A stretch of DNA of 64,000 nucleotides from Filobasidium wieringae (taxonomy: Eukaryota; Basidiomycota; Tremellomycetes; Filobasidiales; Filobasidiaceae). Position 1 is the first letter of the stretch, and the number at the start of each line of letters is the position of its first letter. Made by a program: the position numbers and the translations under genes. The stretch spans positions 1-64,000 of the forward strand of contig BCIV01000001.1 in the NCBI GenBank assembly GCA_001600055.1, in the 5' to 3' direction. This document shows, one piece after another, positions 1-9,259 of this stretch. The notes beneath the pieces are model-generated. The model worked only from the letters and a program-made list of their open reading frames with translations. It was not told the DNA's origin and did not search any database.

Positions 1-1
1 C

Positions 2-154
2 CTGGTGTTCAGCAGTGGTGGTGCGATGGAAGGAGAGTGCAGGAAGGTGTTTGAGGAGTGGCGCAGCCTGATGGCAGTCGGATCTTATGAGTTCCTGCTC
101 AAGAGACTCTCACTTCTGCTGCTTAGAGCTCGTTTCAGACACTTTGAAGCGTGA
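2..154 (+). CDS. possible C-terminal end of a subtelomeric gene
   Basis: An open frame runs from the left edge of the window and stops at 152-154 (50 residues, no start inside the window). The inferred peptide is mixed in composition and ends in a leucine- and arginine-rich stretch (residues about 35-50). I do not recognise the family. The last bases, including the stop codon, lie inside the unit that is tandemly duplicated just downstream, so the duplication captured the tail of this frame. It could equally be chance open sequence. Confidence 0.25.
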   Translation: MVFSSGGAMEGECRKVFEEWRSLMAVGSYEFLLKRLSLLLLRARFRHFEA

Positions 155-407
155 GGAAACAGGAGGAAGTAGTGTACAAGGTGCACGACTCGTTTGAATG
201 GCTAGGAATCGAATACACCTTGTAACTAGACACTCTCTACTGTACTACACCATGTTCTAACCCCTAACCCCTAAACACTTTGAAGCGTGAGGAAACAGGA
301 GGAAGTAGTGTACAAGGTGCACGACTCGTTTGAATGGCTAGGAATCGAATACACCTTGTAACTAGACGCTCTCTACTGTACTACACCACGTTCTAACCCC
401 TAACCCC
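139..407 (+). repeat. 136-bp tandem duplication in subtelomere
   Basis: Bases 139-274 and 275-407 are nearly identical head-to-tail copies with a 136-bp period. I see only a couple of substitutions, for example GACACTC against GACGCTC. Each copy ends in CCCCTAA telomere-type repeats, so the unit looks like a telomere-adjacent block duplicated through short telomeric tracts. Confidence 0.9.
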
Positions 408-553
408 ATGATGTTGCAAAAACCCCCGCCCCCGGGACCCCCCTATAAGGAATTTCTTCCTAACGGATTACCTAAGCAAGCTTGAATACCCCTTGTCCCT
501 GTGGNCAAGCTGGACTGACTGCTTGCATTGTTCCCATCTTCCCCTACCCCTAA
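257..553 (+). repeat. interstitial telomere-like repeats (CCCCTAA)
   Basis: Short runs of the CCCCTAA unit occur at 261-274, 397-407 and, more degenerate, 541-553. The C-rich strand reads 5' to 3' on +, as expected if the chromosome end lies to the left. Tremellomycete telomeres are TTAGGG-type with extra G residues, which fits. The runs are too short to be the telomere itself. Confidence 0.75.
407..448 (+). repeat. 42-bp C-rich CTATAA element, copy A
   Basis: A 42-bp block starts CATGATGTTGCAAAAA, passes through a C-run with a CCCGGG core and ends CCTATAA. It is repeated without difference at 1385-1426. Looser relatives ending in CTATAA occur near 922-945 and 1091-1110. Its function is unknown, although the CTATAA end resembles a TATA element. 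Confidence 0.85.
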
Positions 554-690
554 CCTCTCGTTCACAAGTGACCACCAGCTAACCCTCGATGACTAATCGG
601 TTAGGAAGGAATTCTGTCCTAACGGATTACCTAAGCATGACTTGTCTNCAACTCCAACTGTTCAACAACGGCCAAGTCGGACTGATGACA
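447..690 (+). repeat. diverged direct repeat, about 159-bp period
   Basis: Bases 447-478 and 606-637 share a block of about 32 bp containing CTAACGGATTACCTAAGCA. Both are followed by a related CAAG(C/T)(T/C)GGACTGA motif at about 506 and 672. This looks like an older, eroded tandem duplication of subtelomeric DNA. Confidence 0.7.
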
Positions 691-1725
691 TTGGAAATGG
701 AACTTTCNATTTGGACTTGCTTTAGATACCATCTGGTGACCTTGGTTTTGCCACCTGATTTGGCCAGATCTCTTTGGGATCGACCTATAGTGACCACCTT
801 GGGAGCGCTCTACCGTTTTGACGGCTNCTGCTGCCCTTGGGATTTCCTTTACGTATCCTTGTAGCGTTTTGGATGTTGTTTCAGACGATATGTTCCCTGT
901 CATGTCTTGTTTCCCTACCCCGACCGTGGACCCGCCTATAAAAGCCCAGATCCCCCTGTAAGCTGTCATCTTTGAGATGGTCTAGCGTTGTCACCGTTGC
1001 TGCCCCTGCTGTCTTTATTGTATATTCTGGCAGCGTTTCTGTCCTTCTTTTTGTAAACAGACTCCCCGTTGCATTTCATTTTTCACCCCCAACTGGGAAC
1101 CTCNCTATAACGTCACGTGTTCCACCCATTGAGTTCAGCTTTGCGAGTGAAATTTCACAAGTCATGTCCGAAAAAAAAAAAATGAAATTTAAAATTTGGC
1201 CATTAGAATGCATTTCCAGACGTTACATTTTGGTTCATCTTTAACTTTTTTTTTTCAAAATTGCGCTCAAAAANGGGGTTTATTGGCCCTAGCGCCATCA
1301 GTTTACAATTTCACGTAAAACTTTTGGTATATTCCGAGAGCTGAAAGAAATGCGCATTCGGACATACCTAACATGTTTGGTTTACATGATGTTGCAAAAA
1401 CCCCCGCCCCCGGGACCCCCCTATAACCCCCAAGGACCAAGTTCTTCATCTGCTGATTGGAAGGAAGACTGGCTGAAGTACGGGACGGAGGAGTTAGACT
1501 TGGTAACTTATGATGGTTCTCTCGCTTGATTGTTTGATTGTGTGAACTTTTTATCTTGTAATTGGAAATTCTCACATGCCTAGATACACAACATGTGACG
1601 AAGACTCCCAAACCAATCTCTATGACTCGAAGCAACACACCACCTCGTTTGTCAAGTCGACTTTGACCTTCTTCTGATCCTCGGTCGCACCCTACACACA
1701 AAGCACTTGTTCAACACATATCGCT
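690..1725. other. subtelomeric non-coding DNA
   Basis: I see no gene here. The stretch contains weak C-rich CTATAA modules near 922-945 and 1091-1110, an A-run at about 1168-1181, a T-run at about 1243-1254, four of the six isolated N bases (708, 827, 1104, 1274), and copy B of the 42-bp element. Bases 1430-1725 precede the first real gene and should hold its promoter. Confidence 0.5.
1385..1426 (+). repeat. 42-bp C-rich CTATAA element, copy B
   Basis: This is an exact second copy of the block at 407-448, in the same orientation, 978 bp downstream. What follows the CTATAA differs (CCCC here, GGAATT in copy A), so identity stops sharply at the end of the element. Confidence 0.85.
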
Positions 1726-3395
1726 ATGTCCAAACAACCCAGCCTGAACTATCCACAAGACGCTACTCAGCCCACACTCAAGGGCATCAAGTCTGCCTTT
1801 GATCGGCTTCAGTGAGTCGGTCAACGTGAAGATATTCCGGCAGCTGTTTTGATCTCTGAACTGCCCTTCATAGACGGGTTGTGAATCTAACACCGCTTTT
1901 GACTTCCCATACGCTGGACGACCGGGCAACTCGTGCGGTTCAAGCTACCTATCCAAATGTTAAGATTCAGCTAGCGTTGAAGTGCGAGAACTTGCAGGTG
2001 CGTAATTTGCAACGGCGATTGTCATTGCTAACGGAAGTCCATTGCTAATCCGATCCTTCAATATTTACAGAAAGTTGGAGGTGAGCGATTGGAGGACAAT
2101 CGATCGGTCGCAGTCACGAGCTGATTCGTTATGCCTTTAGCATTTAAATATCGCGGGGCATCGAATGCATTGTTGAAATACGTCGAGAGCCTGAAACCTG
2201 ACGACTCTCTGTCTGGCTCGGGAACGAAGGAGCTCTACCTTTTTACCCATTCTTCAGGCAATTTCGCTCAAGCATGTGCATGTGCAGCAAGAAACCTCTC
2301 AACCGCCTCGTTAAAGATCAAAGCAATCATCATCATGCCTATCACGGCTCCCAGCAGTAAGAGGGATGCAGTGGTTGAGTACGGAGCTACCGTAGTAGAT
2401 TGTGAGAATGCTCTGCGAGCCGAAGTTTGCGAAGAAGAGATGCAAAAGGTTGACCTCTCAGCACTCTTCGAGGGAATTGACGCTGACCAAAAGATACGTG
2501 CTTTAAACAGGCGAGAGAAGCTGGTAAAGACGTAGTCTACTTTCCATCATATGATCACGTCGATGTCATTGAGGGAAACGGTACTATGATGCTGGAGGTA
2601 GAGAAACAATGCACCCATGCCTGGAATGACAAAGACGCAGAGCCAGACATAATCGTATGTCCTATCGGTGGAGGTGGACTGTTGAGCGGTGTCAGCTTGG
2701 CAGCAAAGGGAATCTACGGGCGCGATGAGATCCGAGTGGTCGGGGTTGAACCTCAAGGTGAGTTGACCATGAGTAGCAAATCTTGATCTGGGGTTTAAAT
2801 GTCTTTCACTCGCTCCCACAGGTGCCGATGACACATACCGATCGGTGAAGTCTGGTACCTGGCAACCTGCTGTTAATCCTACTCGAACGATTTGTGACGG
2901 CCTCCTCACGGCAAGCGGATTTCTCACTTTGCCCACCATTGCCGAAAATGTAAGTCTGTATTGACTTTGTATACTGTCTTACACAATCTGACCATCTCTG
3001 CCATTTGTTAGGTCGACGAAATCGTTCTCGTTGACGATCCAGCAGTCAAACGAGCCATGCGATTTGTATGGGAACGTGAGTGATCGATCAAACCTATGAG
3101 CGCCCAGATTCCAGTCATCACTAACTGACACTGTGGATCTCGTTGAGCAGGCATGAAGATCATCATTGAGCCTTCGTCCGCACTCGCTGTGGCTGCGATC
3201 CTGGGAGAGACAGAGATCGCTGGCGGTGCCCAGACTGCATGGTTGAATATCATTGGAAAAACGATCAAGTATATTCAAGACCAGAAACACAGTCCCGTTA
3301 ATGCGAATGAGTCCGGTCATACGGTCCGGGTCGTCGTGATCATTAGTGGAGGCAACGTTTCTTTTGAGAAAGCGTTTGAGTGGTTCAAGGAGTAG
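1726..3395 (+). CDS. PLP-dependent serine racemase / threonine dehydratase-like enzyme
   Basis: Eight exons (1726-1811, 1874-1997, 2071-2080, 2141-2448, 2511-2757, 2822-2949, 3012-3075, 3151-3395) give a 403-residue fold-type II PLP enzyme. This family deaminates or racemises small hydroxy-amino acids; fungal members include the Sry1 3-hydroxyaspartate dehydratase. Visible marks are the FKYRG box whose lysine should bind PLP, the phosphate-loop motif HSSGNFAQA (Phe where His is usual), PITAPSSK, and the glycine loop GGGGLLSG. No ACT regulatory domain is seen, which argues against biosynthetic Ilv1. Exon 3 is only 10 nt long and encodes the residues just before the active-site lysine. All junctions are GT-AG and keep phase. 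It is the first intact gene beside the subtelomere. The exact substrate is inferred. Confidence 0.9.
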
Positions 3396-3693
3396 TCATT
3401 ACCGCATTGATCGAATTGAAACCCCCGAGATTACCCGTATTTTCTTGCATAGCATATACACATTGACACCATAAATTTGAAGGGGAAACCTTGTTCAGAT
3501 CCGAATGATCTTCGATCCAATAACAATACCGATTATCACCTCTTTGCGGCCTCAGACTTAGCTCATGCCCCTAAGGCGGATACCGGATGTCTGTTGGGCT
3601 AAGGAACGCCAAAAACAATTGTCTGGATCTACGACTACAGGTACACTGACCGCTTCGGGTGACGTACAGGCTATCGCGAGAGCAAATTCTCCG

Positions 3694-4610
3694 CGTGGTC
3701 ATACTGAATTTCGAGCCGCTTAACTGGGCGGGGCTCCTGATCGAACGTACGAAGGGGCAGACCTAGAGAGCTTCTTTTCCAAAAACATCTTCAAGCCTTT
3801 GGCAATGACAGGTACGACCTTTTTCCCGACTGATGAAGTCAAATCGCGGCTCATGACGATGACTCAAAGAGGGCAAAATGGCAAGATTGAATGCTGTCCT
3901 GACAACTATGGATCTCACGATACGCCAAGGACAGGGGACACGGACAAATTCGGTCCCTTTTGGCTGGAGGTCCGGGCCTATTCGGGACCACGAAAGATTT
4001 CCTTGCTTTACTAAAAACCATCCTCGCAAGTGGTCTCGAGGGAGAAAACCGACCCAGATGGACTATCCTTTCGAAAGGCAGTCATGACGAAATGTTAAAA
4101 GATGTTTGCGCTTCATTTCAAGAACCTGACGAACCTCACTCGGGGAAACAATCGTTATTGAAGATCATGGAGATGACGGGATATCACGAGCCAACGCTCC
4201 TGGAGGATCAATCGGGTTCACGCGGGGGTCACGCAGTGAGAATCAATCTAGATTTGATCGATTCGCAGAATGGCCGCGAGGCGAATAGCGGTTGTTGGGA
4301 CGGTGAAGAGGACTACAGCAAGAATGAAGCAGAGAGGATGATGACATAGAGAGACATGAGAAGAAGAGATAAAGATGACAAGCTCAGTCTTGTAAGCGCC
4401 CGCGCGCAACGGCGTGGCCAAAACTCCCTTCTGGATCGATCCAACTACCGGCGTCGCTGTAAGTGATCCGATTCTTTGATTTACACTGCGACCGAGTGTG
4501 GCTGATAGACAGTTGTATTCATAAGGATCATGTTTCACGAACATCTTTCAGGAAGCGCCTTGCCCTATAGATGACACAATTGTCAAATTCAAAGGACGCT
4601 GTACGACCAT
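3694..4610 (+). pseudogene. decayed class C beta-lactamase / LovD-type transesterase-like gene
   Basis: Fragments of one family line up in the right order but in different frames. Around 3700-3762 a frame reads LNFEPLNWAGLLIERTKGQT. From about 3755 another frame reads ADLESFFSKNIFKPLAM and then SRLMTMTQR. At 3960-4100 a third frame reads AGGPGLFGTTKDFLALLKTIL and an SKGSHDEML piece. At 4411-4458 GVAKTPFWIDPTTGVA appears, followed by a donor. These match the central and C-terminal parts of serine beta-lactamase-like esterases (PF00144). The N-terminal SxxK region is not recognisable. Several frame changes cannot be bridged by introns, so I call it a pseudogene. Confidence 0.72.
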
Positions 4611-4976
4611 TTGGTCTAGTTGTAAGGGTAGTGTCCCGAGTACAACCATCAGTAATGCCATACTTTCTACGGCCAGTCAGCAGGCGCCGTCAGATGTCAT
4701 TCATAGAGAAGCAGATTGACGAGTGAATAGACAGACATGACTGCCTCTTGCATAAGTTCGACTTCTATTACCAAATTTGAACAAAAGTGCAAGTCAGAGA
4801 CGATCTACACACAAGCATGGCCTTCCGATCCGACTCGCCAGCCATGTGTCCGGTATTGGTCATAGTTCAATTGCATCACATTACAGTTCTGAGCGCGTTA
4901 CACCATTTTTTCGCTACATGGGCCGAATCAATCCGTATTTCTCAACCCATCCATACGTTCTCCTCGATCACCTCGT
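4611..4976. other. intergenic, no gene seen
   Basis: Small frames at 4777-5043 overlap the 3' end of the xylanase on the other strand and show no family signal. This stretch probably holds the xylanase terminator region and decayed sequence from the upstream pseudogene. Confidence 0.4.
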
Positions 4977-6591
4977 TCAGATCTTTTTTCCCTTAAACTT
5001 GGCGTTCGACGCAGCGGCCTTGATGGTATCCCTCACAGCGTAATAAGCGGGTTTCAACCCGTAAGACGCATCGTAAAGATCGGCCGCTCCCTCGCCGGGG
5101 AAAACGCCTGGGATCCAGGAGACGGGGTCATAGAATTGCCCTATCGAACGCAAGTGCCAAGATTTAGCATGTGTTCTGTCATGGACGCTCAGATGTAATG
5201 AAGGAGTTGAACTGACAGACGGTGACTCCGGGACAAAGAGGGTTCTCGAAACAAGTCTTGACCGAATTACCATAATCGGTAGCCCTGAAAGTCGCACGTA
5301 TCGTCATGATGATCAGCTTTCCCTCGTCTTCCATCTCGCCGGTCGCTTCACAACCGAACTCACTGAGTCTGAAGTTCGCTCTGAGCCAAAGGTTTATCAT
5401 TCCCATCGACCTTGATCCTCACGTCCAACTCGGTGAGAGGGACTTCGAGCCCCATGTCGGTGAACTGTTTCATGGACGCCGCGATATCCGAATTACTAGC
5501 GACCTGTCCTCCGACGAAGTGTGATTCGAAACCTGATTCGTGCGGAATGATCAGGACGGGCTATCTTGATAATGGGGGAGGACGGACGTACCGATGCAAT
5601 GAAGAGGAACACCCTTGGCCAACAACTTCTTGGCCAGAGTGGCAAGTGCTTTACTCTTTGGCCCGACGGACTCGATGTTGTAGTCGTTGATACAGAGTTT
5701 GATATGGGGTGCGACTTGATGAACGTATCGGAGCTGCGAAGAGGTTTCGCGTGGTCAGCTTTGGTCGCTCGACCAACTCAGGGGGATGTGGGACTCACGG
5801 TGTACTCAAAGTAATCCTCGCCTAGGACGTTGTACCAAACGCTATCTCTCAAAGTCCCATTATCGAAGAAAGCTGACTCAAAGCGACGCCCCGATCAGTT
5901 TTCAATTTCTTTGGGGAAGAGGAGCACAACAACTCACGCTCATTGATAACGTCCAAATAAGCCCAGTCGTTCTTGTACCTGCCGGCGACGTTGTCGACAT
6001 GCGCTTGATAGACGGATTTCAATTGAGCCGGGTCGGTGATAGAGGTGACATAGGCTGGGGTCTAAGTAGATGAGAAAAAGAGGAAAAGGGTGATCGAGAG
6101 TACAGGTCAGATGATGTGCTGTGAGCGACAGTGAGAAGACGAAGCGGACGCACCTGTTGGTGCCAGACAAAGTTGTGCCCACGAACGATTCCCCCGATCT
6201 TCTTGGCTTCAGCGACGATCTACACTCGGATCGAACAGCAAGATCAGATCAAACGCTAAAACATCCAACTCGAATCATCGCGACTAACCACATCCATTCC
6301 GGTAAAGTTATAAGTGTTCAAAGCGGGATGAATGACCTCCCACTTTCCCTCATTCTCGGCCGTAAGCGCTCCCCTGAAATCGGATTCGAGCACGGAGACG
6401 TATGCACCACCGGGGTTGGTTCCCTGGATGTTGAACGAGTTGGTTGCCGTACCGATGTAGCGTTTGGTCTTTTGTGCTAAGCCGTCGAGCGTGGTATCCT
6501 GGCCCTTTCCTCCACCGTTGTTACGAGGAGTTGGAGTCGCGGAGACTGCGAGTGCGGTCAAGAGGTAGGCGATGACGGTTGAGGAGAGCAT
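4977..6591 (-). CDS. secreted endo-1,4-beta-xylanase, glycoside hydrolase family 10
   Basis: Eight exons on - (6591-6289, 6219-6154, 6061-5938, 5872-5799, 5733-5592, 5532-5364, 5284-5217, 5140-4977) encode 369 residues. A hydrophobic leader of about 18 residues begins MLSSTVIAYLLTALAV and marks secretion. The GH10 barrel follows: YIGTATNSF, ENEGKWEVIHP, GIVRGHNFVWHQQ, the acid/base glutamate in YLDVINE, and the nucleophile glutamate in PLTELDVRI. It ends with VTVWQFYDPVSWIPG and LKPAYYAV. The tryptophan codon of VTVWQF is split by the last intron (T|GG). No cellulose-binding module is present. The enzyme should hydrolyse internal xylan bonds outside the cell. A TATA-like element lies about 80 nt upstream of the start. 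Confidence 0.95.
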
Positions 6592-6669
6592 GTCGAAGCG
6601 TTGTGAGGATTGAGTGGCGAGTTGGTTCGATGAAATGACATTGTGGATTTGAAGTGAAAGTGTGTTGTG

Positions 6670-6676
6670 TTATATA
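6670..6676 (-). promoter_or_regulatory. TATA-like element of the xylanase gene
   Basis: On the - strand the sequence reads TATATAA about 80 nt upstream of the xylanase ATG. The interval between them is C/A-rich, as in a fungal 5' leader. Confidence 0.5.
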
Positions 6677-6679
6677 GCG

Positions 6680-7468
6680 ATCGCTGTTGAAGCTCGACGA
6701 CGGTTTGATCGTACAGAAAGGACATTCCTCGGTGTGTTCCTCGGTGGGAAAGGTATGTGGAGGCCCTTTGTGGGGAGTGTGGATACCCCAACAAACCGAA
6801 GCTAGGCGAGTTGTCGGAGTCGAATAGAACGTCGTACCTCGCTTTAGAAGCTCCAGAAACGTCCAAATGAATCCACCGAAATTGGAAACCGAGCCTAATG
6901 AAGATCACAGAACTGTCACCTTTTCACCCGTGAATGCGACCGAGATGTCGCTCTGATTATTGGTCATCACCCATCACGCTCGAACGGTCGATCACCTGAT
7001 CAACCCTCCTTTGAAACGGTTTCATCGGGTCATCTCTCGCTTCAATATCAGAGATCTCCCTGAAGATCGTCGCAATCCATTCACGTGCGGATGACGTGCT
7101 CAGGTCGCACCCCTTCCATGCCAGAACATGCCACGGCTGACCCCAGTACGCGAACGGCCGAGGGCTTGTGTTCCGCTCACTTGCCTCGATCAGCACTCGT
7201 CTCGCTTCATTTTCCTCGACAACTTCGACATGCACTCGGCCGTTCCATTGTTACTGAAGGAGAGAACTCGACAGATGATGGCTATCTCCGGGACTGCGCT
7301 TAGAGCTCTCAATAGAGGAGATCGACCACAAGCTGAACTCCTGGCGACCGCTCAGCGGCGGTTTTGCAATCGTACTATCGTCGAATCAATACTATACGTA
7401 CTTTACAACACTCACTCAAAGAACACAGTCATAGAATCAACAGTACACAAACCACTCGATTCTTCAGC
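6680..7468. other. intergenic, no gene seen
   Basis: This is upstream DNA of the xylanase and downstream DNA of the DUF421 gene. Several short overlapping frames exist on both strands (for example 6957-7235 -, 7128-7484 +) without family signals or consistent splicing. I treat them as chance. Confidence 0.4.
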
Positions 7469-8467
7469 TCAAGCGCAATCCTGAGCAATCTGATCGTCCG
7501 CTTCATGATGTTCCGTATCATCCTCCTTCTCTCCGTTACTACGCCGATGCTCGACTAGTTTACGGTACCCCTTGATGTCCATCAACACTTCAGGTTCCTG
7601 TCCATAAGTACGGGGGACGAGTGTTAGTGAGGATAGTAGTTTGGGATATAAGCAGTCCCTGACTTACATAGTCTTTTGGATAATCGCTCCTCTTATAAAC
7701 GGAAAACAGTCCGGTCGATTCTGTACGTCCCGATGAATGAGTTCTCATCCGCTTTCAGACAAATCCACAATTGTCACTGACCGATAATGATAGCCTCGAC
7801 TTCCCGGATGTTCCAGATCCTCTCCCCTCTCAATGCAGCGTTCAAGTCTGTCTGAGAGATCCGATGGTGCCGCATGACCTTTGACAAAGCGCGTCCCCTA
7901 AAGGCGATGACGAGTGGTGGAGCTTGTATGATGTGTTCGATATGATACCCCAAATGAGTGGACACGAGGGATCTACGTATTGGGTATCGATTGAACATGT
8001 CGCATATAGAGTGTGAGAGGGGGGAAGGAAACTTACGTGAAGAATTGGAAGAAGAGGAGTACGAGTAAGGAGATGACCCCTCTAGCTAAAGACGTTCCTA
8101 TACACCCCAACGAGTATCTGTATCAGCTTATCGATCGGGAAACCTTCCTGTTTTCAGACTCGCCTGTCACTATAGCCCCAAGCACACTACCCAGGGCGAC
8201 ACCGATGATGGTATCGAATAACGTTACGGGGGCAGAGCAACGATTACTTGCGAAACGGAAGTACACGAATAAAACCAGGATAGCGATAGATCCTACAGCT
8301 GTGTCAATCCGAAGTGTCAGTCATGCAAGCAGCAAGATACGTCTGTCTTCGGACATACCGATCGGATGAAGCAGTGATGCACGTGTATAAAAGTCGCTCT
8401 GCTGTAACAACTTGAATCCAATCCCTGACGACCCAGTGTCCACGTTGGAGCTAGTATTGGTCGACAT
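7469..8467 (-). CDS. DUF421 / YetF-like membrane protein
   Basis: Six exons (8467-8359, 8298-8164, 8097-8037, 7972-7782, 7720-7668, 7597-7469) give 225 residues, the usual size for the YetF family. After a short N-terminal tail come three predicted membrane segments: VGSIAILVLFVYFRFA, the family motif TLFDTIIGVALGSVLGAIVTG, and GVISLLVLLFFQFF. The soluble domain (APPLVIAFRGRAL, then HRISQTDLNAALR, then EVEAIIIG) follows, and an acidic tail ends the protein. The role of the family is poorly known. The junction after residue 81 uses a GC donor (CAG|GCGAGT, 8163-8162); no in-phase GT donor is available there. An upstream open frame at 8451-8647 (-) overlaps this start and may be a leader ORF. 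Confidence 0.88.
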
Positions 8468-9259
8468 CACAATCTATCTCGCAGGAGCAGGCGGACAAGA
8501 TCCCTAAGGCGATGTTCAGGATTATGGACCAAAAGCTCTCTTCTTCCTGTTGACGTTCCGGTAATCGATCTCTGCCTCGTCTGTTTCTTCTTTCAGGTCG
8601 CGGAGTGATCAATGGAGTCTGCTCCTCATCAGGAGCGAGTCGTCGTGGCATGGCAGTTAATGGAAGAGGTCGATGTGAGTCCCGAGTGGTGTGGGTGTGG
8701 TATTCGGTTGCCGGTATCTCGAGAAGAAGGGTGTTGACGGTATCAAACGACGTGTGTACGTACCCGAATGACATCACGTCAAATCTTGGCACAACGGGAT
8801 CTTCCCAAATCACCGACCACTCGTCCTGCGTCTCAATCTATCTCCTAAAAACTACCTCCTCAGATTACTCGACAGATATGCTCAAGCGGGATCAGAGGGT
8901 TACCTAAACTTGCAAGGGACAATCGATCTAGCCATCAAGAGGATGTCAACCCACAAGGCCTACGACAGGAAATAAGATGATTCGCTTGATCATCTGTTTG
9001 GGTTTGCAGCTTCGAAACCGAATCTCAACGAACTTAGCAAGGTTCAATTGAGACTAACCTCTAGGGCTTGCATTGTTCTCACAAATTCTACCGTGACATG
9101 ACAAAGGAAACTGTGAATACATCCCGGTTCAACATGAACGCTCGACGTTCTGTCAACACTGTTGAATACCCATCAGGTTCGGATTCATATCGTACATGGT
9201 CAAACTAAGAATACAAATCGACAATCATGGTATTTCGGTTCACGAGTCTCTAGCCAACC
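8468..9259. other. intergenic, no gene seen
   Basis: This stretch contains the DUF421 promoter and the 3' flank of the transketolase-like gene. The frames at 8451-8813 (-) and 8605-8907 (+) are antisense to each other and neither shows a known domain. Confidence 0.4.

Noticed and set aside
1303..1701. 132-codon - strand frame in the subtelomere
   Set aside because: It overlaps copy B of the 42-bp repeat and the promoter of the PLP enzyme, with no domain.
8451..8813. - strand frame overlapping the DUF421 start
   Set aside because: The DUF421 model starting at 8467 gives full family length. The upstream frame is in another phase and has no joining intron.
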